From Jeongeupia sp. USM3 (GTDB lineage Bacteria; Pseudomonadota; Gammaproteobacteria; Burkholderiales; Chitinibacteraceae): DNA of 64,000 nucleotides. Location of the stretch: positions 2,976,001 through 3,040,000 of the forward strand of contig NZ_CP017668.1 of assembly GCF_001808185.1 (NCBI RefSeq), read 5' to 3'. Shown piece after piece: positions 37,413 to 46,334 of the stretch (positions are counted from its first letter, which is position 1; the number at the start of each line of letters is the position of its first letter). The notes beneath the pieces were generated by a model. The model saw only the letters and a list, made by a program, of their open reading frames with translations, was not told where the DNA came from and made no database searches. Both the position numbers and the translations under genes were made by a program.

Positions 37413-39182
37413 ATGCATTCCGCTTCCCGTTCGCGCGGCTCGCTGCGCACGATGCTGGGCTGGCTCAGGCTGGGCGGCGTCGATACGCAGAGCCGCCAGG
37501 CACTCGAGCTGGCCGCCGACGCCGTTGTCAGCATCGACGCCGCCGGTTGCATCGGCCTGTACAACGCCGCGGCCGAACGGCTGTGGGGCTACCGCCCCGA
37601 CGAGGTGCTGGGGCGGCCGGGGCGGATGCTGCTGTCGCAGCTCGACGACCCGGCGGGCCGGCATGGCGCCGTCGACGAATCTCAGATCGAATGCAAGGAT
37701 GGCCGCAGGCGCTGGGTCGCCGTGTCGCTGTCGCGCCTGCCCGGCAGTGTCGCCTGTACCGCCTTCGTCCGGGACGTCTCCGCCGAGCGCAGCAGCCGCG
37801 AGGTCATCGCGCAGACGCTTGAACAGGCGCTCGATGCGGTGGTGACGATCGACGAGAACAACCTCGTCACCTTCTTCAACCGCGCCGCCGAACAGTTCTG
37901 GGGCTACAGCCGTGGCGAAGTCGTCGGCCAGAACGTCAAGATGCTGGTGCCGCGCGGCATCCAGGCGGGCCATGACGGCTACGTCGACGCCAACCGCCAT
38001 ACCGGGCAGGACAAGATCGTCGGCACCAGCCGCGAGGTGCAGGTCGAGCGCAAGGACGGCAGCAAGGTCTGGGGCAGCCTGTCGCTGTCCAAGGTCAGGC
38101 TGGATGACAAGATCATCTACACCGCTTTCGTCAAGGACGTGACCCGCGAGCGCGAAGCGCGCGAGGTGATCAACCAGACGCTCGAACAGGCGCTCGACGC
38201 GGTGGTGACGATCGACGCGGCCAACAACGTCACCTTTTTCAACGCCGCGGCCGAGGCGCTGTGGAATCTGCGCCGCAACGAAGTGATCGGCCAGAACGTC
38301 AAGATGCTGGTGCCGCAGGGCATCCAGGCCAACCATGATCACTATGTCAATGCCAACCGGGTGACCGGTCAGGACAAGATCGTCGGTACGCGGCGCGAGG
38401 TGTGCATCGAGCGCCGCGACGGCAGCAAGGTCTGGGCGACGCTGTCGCTGTCCAAGGTGCGTTCGGGCGACCAGATCAGCTACACCGCCTTCGTCAAGGA
38501 CATCACCCGCGAGCGCGAGGCGCGCGAGATGATGAACCAGACGCTCGAGCAGGCGCTCGACGCGGTGGTGACGATCGACGAGCACAACAACGTCACCTCG
38601 TTCAACGCCGCGGCGGAAAAGCTCTGGGGTTACGGGCGTGCCGAGGCAATCGGCCAGAACGTCAAGAAGCTCGTACCGCAGGCAATCCAGTCGAACCACG
38701 ACGGCTACGTCAACGCCAACCGCCAGACCGGGCAGGACAAGATCGTCGGCACCAGCCGCGAGGTGTGCATCGAGCGCAAGGACGGCGCGAAGATCTGGGG
38801 GCAGCTGTCGCTGTCGAAAATCCGGCTCGACGGCAAGATCGCCTACACGGCCTTCGTCAAGGACGTCACGGTCACGCGGCAGGCGCGCGATACCACCGAT
38901 GCGGCAATGGGCGCGGTGCTGACGTCGAGCAACCAGATCGGCCAGATCGTCGCGGTGATCGACGGCATCGCCGCGCAGACCAATCTGCTGTCGCTGAACG
39001 CGGCGATCGAGGCGGCACGGGCCGGCGAGGCAGGCCGTGGCTTTGCTGTCGTTGCCGACGAGGTGCGCAATCTGGCGACGCGTTCGGCCGATTCGGCGCG
39101 CGAAATCGGCGGCCTGGTCGACGAGACCAAGCTGCGGATCAACGAGCTGGCGGTCTCGCTCGAGCGCCTGTCCGGCGGATAG
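37413..39182 (+). CDS. Soluble chemoreceptor-like protein with four PAS domains and a short MCP signalling domain
   Basis: A 589-residue protein with no membrane segment or signal peptide, so it is cytoplasmic. A divergent first PAS domain (about 25-130) is followed by three nearly identical PAS repeats of 121 residues each (135-255, 256-376, 377-497). Each repeat starts with 'TLEQALDAVVTID' and contains 'GQNVK.LVP' and a C-terminal 'YTAFVKD'. The end is a methyl-accepting chemotaxis signalling hairpin whose tip 'IAAQTNLLSLNAAIEAA' starts at residue 519. Both hairpin arms are very short (about 35 and 50 residues). It probably senses redox or a small ligand and couples to CheA/CheW. The start is set by AGGAGGG 7 bases upstream. 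Confidence 0.9.
   Translation: MHSASRSRGSLRTMLGWLRLGGVDTQSRQALELAADAVVSIDAAGCIGLYNAAAERLWGYRPDEVLGRPGRMLLSQLDDPAGRHGAVDESQIECKDGRRRWVAVSLSRLPGSVACTAFVRDVSAERSSREVIAQTLEQALDAVVTIDENNLVTFFNRAAEQFWGYSRGEVVGQNVKMLVPRGIQAGHDGYVDANRHTGQDKIVGTSREVQVERKDGSKVWGSLSLSKVRLDDKIIYTAFVKDVTREREAREVINQTLEQALDAVVTIDAANNVTFFNAAAEALWNLRRNEVIGQNVKMLVPQGIQANHDHYVNANRVTGQDKIVGTRREVCIERRDGSKVWATLSLSKVRSGDQISYTAFVKDITREREAREMMNQTLEQALDAVVTIDEHNNVTSFNAAAEKLWGYGRAEAIGQNVKKLVPQAIQSNHDGYVNANRQTGQDKIVGTSREVCIERKDGAKIWGQLSLSKIRLDGKIAYTAFVKDVTVTRQARDTTDAAMGAVLTSSNQIGQIVAVIDGIAAQTNLLSLNAAIEAARAGEAGRGFAVVADEVRNLATRSADSAREIGGLVDETKLRINELAVSLERLSGG
37815..38903 (+). repeat. Three tandem 363-base coding repeats (PAS domains)
   Basis: The repeat units start at 37815, 38178 and 38541 with exact 363-base periodicity. 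They are highly alike at the DNA level ('caggcgctcgacgcggtggt' recurs with at most one change), so they arose by recent duplication or are kept alike by recombination. Confidence 0.95.
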
Positions 39183-39201
39183 CGAATGCTGCGGCCGTGA
39201 A

Positions 39202-39229
39202 AAAGGGCAGCGAAGGCTGCCCTTTGTTG
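39202..39229. terminator. Terminator between the PAS receptor gene and lgt
   Basis: Stem aaagggcagc / gctgcccttt with a 4-base loop, located between convergent genes. Short A and T tracts on both sides allow use in both directions. Confidence 0.85.
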
Positions 39230-39245
39230 CTGGTGCTGGAGCGGG

Positions 39246-40112
39246 TCAGGCCTTGGGGGCCTCGGCCGGCCGGTTCGATGCCAGCCAGAACAGCACGCCG
39301 CCGGCAATGATCATCGGCAGGCTCAGCCACTGGCCCATCGACAGCTGGCCGGCGAGCAGGCCGAGGAAATCGTCCGGCTCGCGGGCGAATTCGGCAATGA
39401 AGCGGAAACCGCCGTAGCCGAGCAGGAACAGCGCCGACACCTGGCCGCGGTGGCGCGGCCTGGCCGAGTACCACCACAGCAGCGCGAACAGCACGATGCC
39501 CTCGAGCACCATTTCGTACAGCTGCGATGCATGACGCGGCAGCATGCCGTACTGCGCCAGCCATTCCTGCCACTGCGGGTTGTCCGCGGCGACGCGCAGG
39601 TCCTCGGCGCGGGCGCTCGGAAAGCCCATCGCCCAGACGTTCGTCGGCGCAGTGACCCGGCCCCACAGTTCGCCATTGATGAAGTTGCCGAGCCGGCCGA
39701 AAGCGAGGCCGATCGGCACCAGTGGCGCGACGAAGTCGGCAACTTCGAAGAAGCGCCGGTGGGTCTTGCGGGCAAACCAGATCATCGCGAACAGCACGCC
39801 GAGAAAACCGCCGTGGAACGACATGCCGCCTTCCCAGACCTTGAGGATGTCGAGCGGGTTCGCGAGATAGAAACCCGGCTTGTAGAACAGGACATAACCG
39901 AGCCGGCCGCCGAGGATCACGCCGAGCACGCCGTAGAACAGCAGGTCGTCCATTTCCTCGGCCTTCCAGCCCGGCGGATTGCCGTTGCGAATGCGCATGC
40001 GGCCGAGCAGCAGGAACAGCATGAAGCCGAACAGATACATCAGCCCGTACCAGTGCACGCCGAAGGAGCCGATCGAAAACGCGACCGGGTTGAGTTGCGG
40101 GTGAATCAGCAT
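39246..40112 (-). CDS. lgt: Phosphatidylglycerol-prolipoprotein diacylglyceryl transferase
   Basis: Lgt attaches diacylglycerol to the lipobox Cys of prolipoproteins in the inner membrane. The 288-residue protein has seven membrane segments and the family signature 'GLAFGRLGNFINGELWGR'. 'SFGVHWYGLMYLFGF' stands near the start, together with 'GGMSFHGGFLGV' (catalytic His region) and 'GYGGFRFIAEFAREP' near the end. Two ATGs three codons apart (40112 and 40121) are possible starts. It is divergent from ilvD. Confidence 0.96.
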   Translation of the reverse strand: MLIHPQLNPVAFSIGSFGVHWYGLMYLFGFMLFLLLGRMRIRNGNPPGWKAEEMDDLLFYGVLGVILGGRLGYVLFYKPGFYLANPLDILKVWEGGMSFHGGFLGVLFAMIWFARKTHRRFFEVADFVAPLVPIGLAFGRLGNFINGELWGRVTAPTNVWAMGFPSARAEDLRVAADNPQWQEWLAQYGMLPRHASQLYEMVLEGIVLFALLWWYSARPRHRGQVSALFLLGYGGFRFIAEFAREPDDFLGLLAGQLSMGQWLSLPMIIAGGVLFWLASNRPAEAPKA

Positions 40113-40309
40113 GAAACGCATCCACGTTTGAGAACGGCCACGATTATAGTCTGCGTCCCATGCCGTCCGGTGCGGGATTCGTGCGCGGGAACTTTGCGCC
40201 ACCGTTCTGCAATGCGGGACAACACGGCTTGTCGCCGGGGTGAAGTCGTGGCGAACGAAATTCGTTAGAATCGGCGGGTACCCAACCGTTCGCTGCAGGT
40301 TAGCCCACC

Positions 40310-42166
40310 ATGCCCCAATATCGTTCCCATACCTCGACCCACGGTCGCAACATGGCCGGCGCACGCGCCTTGTGGCGCGCCACCGGCATGAAGGACGGCG
40401 ACTTCGGCAAGCCGATCATCGCCATCGCCAACTCGTTCACCCAGTTCGTCCCCGGCCATGTGCATCTGCACAACCTCGGCCAGATGGTGGCGCGCGAGAT
40501 CGAGAAGGCCGGCGGCATCGCCAAGGAATTCAACACGATCGCCGTCGACGACGGCATCGCCATGGGCCACGGCGGCATGCTCTACAGCCTGCCGAGCCGT
40601 GACCTGATCGCCGATTCGGTCGAATACATGGTCAACGCGCACTGCGCCGACGCGATCGTCTGTATCTCGAACTGCGACAAGATCACCCCGGGGATGCTGA
40701 TGGCCGCGCTGCGGCTGAACATCCCGGTGATCTTCGTTTCCGGCGGTCCGATGGAGGCCGGCAAGGTCAACTGGCACGGCGAAATCCGCAAGCTCGACCT
40801 CGTCGACGCGATGGTCGAGGCCGCCAACGACAAGGTGTCGGACGAAGAAGTCGCCGCGGTTGAACGCAGCGCCTGCCCGACCTGTGGCTCGTGCTCGGGC
40901 ATGTTCACCGCCAACTCGATGAACTGCCTGACCGAAGCGCTGGGGCTGTCGCTGCCGGGCAACGGCTCGATGCTGGCGACGCATGCCGACCGCAAGCAGC
41001 TGTTCCTGCAGGCCGGCCGCACCATCGTCGAGCTGGCCAAGCGCTATTACGAACAGGACGACGAGAGCGTGCTGCCGCGCTCGATCGCCAGCTATCAGGC
41101 ATTCGAGAACGCGATGAGCCTCGACGTCGCGATGGGCGGGTCGACCAATACCGTGCTGCACCTGCTGGCCGCGGCCAACGAGGCCGGGGTCGATTTCAAG
41201 ATGACCGACATCGACCGGATCAGCCGTCGCGTGCCCTGCCTCGCCAAGGTCGCACCGGCGACGCAGAAATATCATATGGAAGACGTCCACCGTGCCGGCG
41301 GCGTGGTCGGCATCCTGTCCGAGCTCGACCGCGCCGGACTGATCAACCGCGACGTGCCGACGGTCCACGCCCGAACGCTCGGCGAAGGCCTGGCACAGTG
41401 GGATGTGATCACCAATGGCGAGGACAGCGCCGCGCGGCTGTTCTACCGCGCCGCACCGGGCGGGATCGCCACGACGGTGGCGTTCAGCCAGAGCATGCGT
41501 TACCCGGAGCTGGATCTCGACCGTGCCGGCGGCTGCATCCGCAACAAGGAAAACGCCTACAGCCAGGATGGCGGCCTTGCCGTGCTGTACGGCAACATCG
41601 CCGAGCGCGGCTGCATCGTGAAGACCGCCGGCGTCGACGACAGCATCCTCAAGTTCACCGGCCGGGTACGCATTTTCGAAAGCCAGGACGACGCGGTTGC
41701 CGGCATCCTCGCCGACCAGATCGTCGCCGGCGATCTGGTGCTGATCCGCTACGAAGGTCCCAAGGGCGGCCCGGGCATGCAGGAAATGCTCTATCCGACC
41801 TCGTACCTGAAGTCCAAGGGCCTGGGCAAGGAATGTGCGTTGCTGACCGACGGCCGCTTCTCGGGCGGCACGTCCGGCCTGTCGATCGGTCACGTCAGCC
41901 CCGAGGCGGCCGAAGGCGGTGCGATCGGCCTGGCGGAGGAGGGCGATACCATCGAGATCGACATCCCGAACCGCAGCATCCACCTCGCGGTCAGCGACGA
42001 GGAACTGGCGCGCCGCCGCGCCGCGATGGAGGCGCGCGGCAAGGACGCCTGGAAGCCGCTCGGCCGCGAGCGCTATGTCAGCCTGGCGCTGCGTGCCTAT
42101 GCGGCGATGACCACCAGCGCCGATACCGGCGCGGTACGCGACGTGGCCCAGGTCGAGCGCAAGTGA
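40310..42166 (+). CDS. ilvD: Dihydroxy-acid dehydratase
   Basis: IlvD dehydrates 2,3-dihydroxy-acids in valine, leucine and isoleucine synthesis, using an iron-sulfur cluster and Mg2+. The 618-residue protein starts 'MPQYRSHTSTHGRNMAGA' as in E. coli. The cluster cysteines lie in 'SNCDKITPGM' and 'CPTCGSCSGMFTANSMNC'; 'FSGGTSGLSIGHVSPEAAEG' is the conserved C-terminal block. A TAGAAT box at 40266-40271 could be the -10. A terminator follows, so it is monocistronic or ends its unit. Confidence 0.98.
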   Translation: MPQYRSHTSTHGRNMAGARALWRATGMKDGDFGKPIIAIANSFTQFVPGHVHLHNLGQMVAREIEKAGGIAKEFNTIAVDDGIAMGHGGMLYSLPSRDLIADSVEYMVNAHCADAIVCISNCDKITPGMLMAALRLNIPVIFVSGGPMEAGKVNWHGEIRKLDLVDAMVEAANDKVSDEEVAAVERSACPTCGSCSGMFTANSMNCLTEALGLSLPGNGSMLATHADRKQLFLQAGRTIVELAKRYYEQDDESVLPRSIASYQAFENAMSLDVAMGGSTNTVLHLLAAANEAGVDFKMTDIDRISRRVPCLAKVAPATQKYHMEDVHRAGGVVGILSELDRAGLINRDVPTVHARTLGEGLAQWDVITNGEDSAARLFYRAAPGGIATTVAFSQSMRYPELDLDRAGGCIRNKENAYSQDGGLAVLYGNIAERGCIVKTAGVDDSILKFTGRVRIFESQDDAVAGILADQIVAGDLVLIRYEGPKGGPGMQEMLYPTSYLKSKGLGKECALLTDGRFSGGTSGLSIGHVSPEAAEGGAIGLAEEGDTIEIDIPNRSIHLAVSDEELARRRAAMEARGKDAWKPLGRERYVSLALRAYAAMTTSADTGAVRDVAQVERK

Positions 42167-42180
42167 CCGGGTAGAACAGG

Positions 42181-42208
42181 AAGGTCGGCTCATCAGCCGG
42201 CCTTTTTT
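42181..42208 (+). terminator. Intrinsic terminator after ilvD
   Basis: 10-bp stem with one G-T pair (aaggtcggct / agccggcctt), 4-base loop and six T. The next gene starts about 15 bases behind it, so that gene may rely on readthrough. Confidence 0.85.
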
Positions 42209-42222
42209 CATTGGGGGCAAGG

Positions 42223-42546
42223 ATGGAAAGCGTGAACGCAGCGACCATTCGCGCGCGGATGCTCGATGTGGTCGCCGCGGTACCCGAAGGGCGGGTCGCC
42301 ACCTACGGCGATATCGCCCGGCTGGCGGGCTTCCCGCGTCATTCGCGCCAGGTCGGTGTTGCGCTGCGGGAGCCGGGCAACGAGGTGCCGTGGCATCGCA
42401 TCGTCAACCACGAAGGCCGGATCAGCCGGCGAGGGCTGGACGGCAGTGATGAATTGCAGCGCTATCTGCTTGAGGCAGAAGGCGTCGCCTTCGATGCGGA
42501 AGGGCGGATTGCGCTGAGACAATACCGCTGGGAAATGGCACGCTGA
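42223..42546 (+). CDS. Alkyltransferase-like protein (ATL, MGMT family)
   Basis: A 107-residue single-domain relative of O6-alkylguanine-DNA alkyltransferase. 'VPEGRVATYGDIARLAG' is the DNA-binding helix-turn-helix region. The active-site PCHR motif reads PWHRI here (Trp57 in place of the acceptor Cys). ATL proteins with this change bind O6-alkylguanine without repairing it and hand the lesion to nucleotide excision repair. The ATG with a G-rich ribosome site was chosen; an upstream TTG is possible. It lies just behind the ilvD terminator and before another one. Confidence 0.9.
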   Translation: MESVNAATIRARMLDVVAAVPEGRVATYGDIARLAGFPRHSRQVGVALREPGNEVPWHRIVNHEGRISRRGLDGSDELQRYLLEAEGVAFDAEGRIALRQYRWEMAR

Positions 42547-42556
42547 GCCGGAAACG

Positions 42557-42586
42557 AAAAAGCCGCTTCGTGAGAAGCGGCTTTTT
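42557..42586. terminator. Bidirectional terminator between the ATL gene and tRNA-Phe
   Basis: Perfect 13-bp stem (aaaaagccgcttc and its complement) with loop gtga and T/A tracts on the two sides. It can end both the ATL transcript and the minus-strand tRNA-Phe transcript. Confidence 0.93.
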
Positions 42587-42593
42587 GAAATCT

Positions 42594-42669
42594 TGGTGGC
42601 CAGTCGCGGAATCGAACCACGGACACGCGGATTTTCAATCCGCTGCTCTACCAACTGAGCTAACTGGCC
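42594..42669 (-). tRNA. tRNA-Phe (anticodon GAA)
   Basis: 76 nt including an encoded CCA. The acceptor stem GGCCAGT / ACTGGCC, D-arm 'GCTCAGTTGGTAGAGC', anticodon loop 'TTGAAAA' and T-arm with 'GGTTCGATTCC' are all present. It is alone on the minus strand, opposite to the following tRNA cluster. Confidence 0.97.
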
Positions 42670-43140
42670 AACCGAGGAAGCGAATTAAACACTATCGATC
42701 GTGAGGCGTCAACACCTTTCGAAAAAATAAACTGATAAAGGGGTAGGGTATCTGTACGGGCCGCTTTGCGCGCCTGACGAGAATCGCGCTCGTGTTGCTG
42801 TACTTTGCTAGTCACGCCGCTCATGCCTTCGATGATCCACTCGCCGTTCTGCGCCGCGTATGCGTCGGAACGGGGTCGCCGGCATCTCTCCATACAGCGC
42901 TTTGGCGGGATAGTGCCGCCCGGCTCTGGCCGGTGCCTCCGATGTGGGGCGCGACCACGGCCTGGCCGCCTCCGGTCGCAGGGCGGGCGGGTGTACCTCG
43001 CCGCAATTTAGCCCCCGGCGCGGCCCATCCAGAAGCGTTTGCCCCCCGCGGTCGAAGAAGTCGGGCGCGGATTGGTCATGAAAATAGCTTTTCATTTCAA
43101 CGGGGTGTGCATCTTTGTGGGTTTTTTGTTGTCCCCGTGT
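42670..43140. other. 471-base region without a recognised gene
   Basis: The part next to tRNA-Phe (42670-42790) is A/T-rich and should hold its promoter on the minus strand. From about 42800 to 43070 the sequence is GC-rich with open frames on the minus strand (up to 95 codons) in two overlapping frames, none with a ribosome site or a known domain. At 43078-43095 lies a perfect A/T hairpin atgaaaa / ttttcat. The region just before 43141 is T-rich and may carry an upstream element for the strong promoter that follows. Confidence 0.4.
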
Positions 43141-43169
43141 TTGACAGGGTTCTGTTCGTGACCCATAAT
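43141..43169 (+). promoter_or_regulatory. Strong sigma70 promoter of the tRNA-tufA operon
   Basis: Perfect TTGACA, 17-base spacer, CATAAT, then a GC-rich discriminator (gcgcagc) as in stringently controlled stable-RNA promoters. The first tRNA begins 13 bases downstream. Confidence 0.9.
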
Positions 43170-43182
43170 GCGCAGCTCATCC

Positions 43183-43267
43183 GGTGGGGTGGCCGAGTGG
43201 TTAAAGGCAGCAGACTGTAAATCTGCCCTCTCTGAGTACGCTGGTTCGAATCCAGCCCCCACCACCA
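43183..43267 (+). tRNA. tRNA-Tyr (anticodon GTA)
   Basis: 85 nt with a long variable arm, as expected for bacterial tRNA-Tyr. The acceptor stem is GGTGGGG / CCCCACC, the anticodon loop 'CTGTAAA', and CCA is encoded. It is first in the tRNA-Tyr/Gly/Thr-tufA-tRNA-Trp unit. Confidence 0.97.
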
Positions 43268-43323
43268 GATACAGTAGTGCGGTTGTGAAGAGTCGTTGTT
43301 TGCGTAGTGTGGCTTAGTTCCCG

Positions 43324-43397
43324 GCGGGTGTAGCTCAATGGTAGAGCAGAAGCCTTCCAAGCTTATGACGAGGGTTCGATTCCCTTCACCCGCTCCA
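43324..43397 (+). tRNA. tRNA-Gly (anticodon TCC)
   Basis: 74 nt. The acceptor stem is GCGGGTG / CACCCGC, the anticodon loop 'CTTCCAA', and CCA is encoded. It lies between tRNA-Tyr and tRNA-Thr in one transcript. Confidence 0.97.
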
Positions 43398-43408
43398 AAA
43401 AGTTTGAT

Positions 43409-43483
<75 letters not shown>

Positions 43484-43528
43484 ATCACGCTTGTATATTT
43501 CATTCTCAAATCCCGGTAAGGAAATATC

Positions 43529-44719
<1,191 letters not shown>

Positions 44720-44736
44720 GTATTTACATAAAGGCG

Positions 44737-44760
44737 CGGCACTGATAAAGTGCCGTGTTT
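44737..44760 (+). terminator. Weak hairpin between tufA and tRNA-Trp
   Basis: Stem cggcac / gtgccg with a 7-base loop and a short T run. The stem is modest; it may be a processing or partial termination site in the tRNA/tuf transcript. Confidence 0.4.
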
Positions 44761-44766
44761 CCCCGT

Positions 44767-44842
44767 AGGCGAGTAGCTCAATTGGTAGAGCACCGGTCTC
44801 CAAAACCGGGGGTTGGGGGTTCGAGACCCTCCTCGCCTGCCA
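44767..44842 (+). tRNA. tRNA-Trp (anticodon CCA)
   Basis: 76 nt. The acceptor stem is AGGCGAG / CTCGCCT, the anticodon loop 'CTCCAAA', and CCA is encoded. The tuf-tRNA-Trp-secE order is standard in Proteobacteria. Confidence 0.97.
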
Positions 44843-44853
44843 CGGTCTAGAAT

Positions 44854-44891
44854 CAGAGCCGTTTCCGCAGGGAAACGGCTCTGTTTTATTT
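44854..44891 (+). terminator. Strong intrinsic terminator or attenuator before secE
   Basis: A perfect 13-bp stem (cagagccgtttcc and its complement) with a 4-base loop and TTTTATTT. It lies 19 bases before secE, with no visible promoter in between. Confidence 0.9.
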
Positions 44892-44909
44892 GCTGTCCGA
44901 ATCAGGATT

Positions 44910-45263
44910 ATGGAAAGCGTCGACAAAATCAAGGTCGTGGCAGCGCTGCTGCTCGTGGTCGTAGGTATCGCCGGTTACTACATGGTGCCGGCCGACCAAG
45001 GTGTGCTGCGCGTGCTGTGCGTGGTGCTGGGTTTGGCAATGGCCGGGGCGATGCTCTGGTTTTCTGCGCTTGGGCGACAGTTTGTCGACTATGCGCGCGA
45101 CTCGGTCAAGGAGGCGCAAAAGGTGGTCTGGCCGTCCCGCAAGGAGACCTGGCAGCTCACCGGTATCGTCTTCCTGTTCGTGGGTGTGCTGGCTCTCTTT
45201 ATGTGGGCGGTCGACTCGGGCTTGGCCTGGGTGTTCTACGACCTGGTCCTCGGGCGCGGATAA
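44910..45263 (+). CDS. secE: Preprotein translocase subunit SecE
   Basis: SecE is the clamp of the SecYEG protein-conducting channel. The 117-residue protein has three membrane segments like E. coli SecE. The conserved amphipathic helix and hinge lie in 'SVKEAQKVVWPSRKETWQ' before the last segment. AGGA upstream supports the ATG. It is paired with nusG as in nearly all bacteria. Confidence 0.97.
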   Translation: MESVDKIKVVAALLLVVVGIAGYYMVPADQGVLRVLCVVLGLAMAGAMLWFSALGRQFVDYARDSVKEAQKVVWPSRKETWQLTGIVFLFVGVLALFMWAVDSGLAWVFYDLVLGRG

Positions 45264-45283
45264 GTAGGTTAGCGGAGTCATAC

Positions 45284-45817
45284 ATGGGAATGCGTTGGTA
45301 CGTCGTGCATGCGTACTCGGGGTTCGAGAAGAGCGTGCAGAAGGCGCTGAAAGAGCGTATCGAGCGCGCGGGCATGCAGCACATGTTCGGGCAGATTCTC
45401 GTGCCGGTTGAAGAAGTGGTCGAGATCAAGGCGGGCCGCAAGGCGCTGACCGAGCGCAAGTTCTTCCCGGGGTATGTGCTCGTCGAGATGGAAATGGCCG
45501 ACGACACCTGGCACTTGGTCAAGTCGACCCCGAAAGTGACCGGTTTCATCGGTGGCGTCGGCAACCGGCCGTCGCCGATTTCGCAGCGCGAAGTCGATGC
45601 GATCATGCAGCAGATGCAGGAAGGTGTGGAAAAGCCGCGCCCGAAGGTGCTGTTCGAGGTGGGCGAAGTCCTGCGCGTGACCGATGGTCCGTTCGCGGAT
45701 TTCAATGCCACGGTCGAGGATGTCGATTACGACAAGAGTCGTCTCAAGGTGTCGGTGCTGATCTTCGGTCGCGCCACGCCGGTCGATGTGGATTTTTCCC
45801 AGGTCGAGAAGGTCTGA
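45284..45817 (+). CDS. nusG: Transcription termination/antitermination protein NusG
   Basis: NusG binds RNA polymerase and couples it to Rho or the ribosome. The 177-residue protein has the NGN domain ('MRWYVVHAYSGFEKSVQ', 'FFPGYVLVEMEMADDTWHLV') and the C-terminal KOW domain ('VGEVLRVTDGPFADFNATVE'). I used the ATG with GGAG 7 bases upstream; a second ATG two codons later (MRWYV) is also possible. Confidence 0.98.
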   Translation: MGMRWYVVHAYSGFEKSVQKALKERIERAGMQHMFGQILVPVEEVVEIKAGRKALTERKFFPGYVLVEMEMADDTWHLVKSTPKVTGFIGGVGNRPSPISQREVDAIMQQMQEGVEKPRPKVLFEVGEVLRVTDGPFADFNATVEDVDYDKSRLKVSVLIFGRATPVDVDFSQVEKV

Positions 45818-45902
45818 TCTGGTTTTAAGGCCGGACCTCGGTCCGGTGTGTTGCAGGGGAGCGGACGAGTGTCCGCGCTTGACCCATTTCAGGAGTTAAA
45901 TC

Positions 45903-46334
45903 GTGGCAAAGAAGATTGTCGGCTACATCAAGCTGCAAGTGCCCGCTGGTAAAGCCAACCCGTCGCCGCCTATCGGCCCGGCACTTGGTCAGCGCGGCCT
46001 GAATATCATGGAATTCTGCAAGGCGTTCAACGCCCAGACCCAGGGCATCGAGCCGGGTCTGCCGATTCCGGTTGTGATCACCGCTTTCGCGGACAAGTCC
46101 TTCACCTTCGTGATGAAGTCGCCGCCCGCAACCATTCTGCTGAAGAAGGCTGCCGGCATCCAGAAGGGTTCCGCTCGTCCGCATACCGACAAGGTCGGCA
46201 AGGTGAGCCGTGCGCAACTCGAAGAAATCGTGAAGACCAAGCAGGCTGACCTGACCGCTGCCGACCTCGATGCTGCCGTGCGCATCATCGCCGGTTCGGC
46301 TCGCTCGATGGGTCTCGAAGTGGAGGGCGTGTAA
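45903..46334 (+). CDS. rplK: 50S ribosomal protein L11
   Basis: L11 forms the GTPase-associated centre and is needed for RelA activation. The 143-residue protein has the proline-rich 'ANPSPPIGPALGQRGLNIM' of the N-terminal domain and 'VEGV' at the end. The start is a GTG behind AGGAG. It overlaps no gene and abuts rplA with the stop directly before that ATG. Confidence 0.98.
   Translation: MAKKIVGYIKLQVPAGKANPSPPIGPALGQRGLNIMEFCKAFNAQTQGIEPGLPIPVVITAFADKSFTFVMKSPPATILLKKAAGIQKGSARPHTDKVGKVSRAQLEEIVKTKQADLTAADLDAAVRIIAGSARSMGLEVEGV

Noticed and set aside
42808..43095. A 95-codon minus-strand gene between the tRNA genes
   Set aside because: No ribosome site, no domain, and an equally open overlapping frame; kept only as an unexplained region.
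43078..43095. Perfect A/T hairpin before the tRNA-Tyr promoter as a terminator
   Set aside because: The stem is A/T-only and no T run follows, so termination is unlikely.
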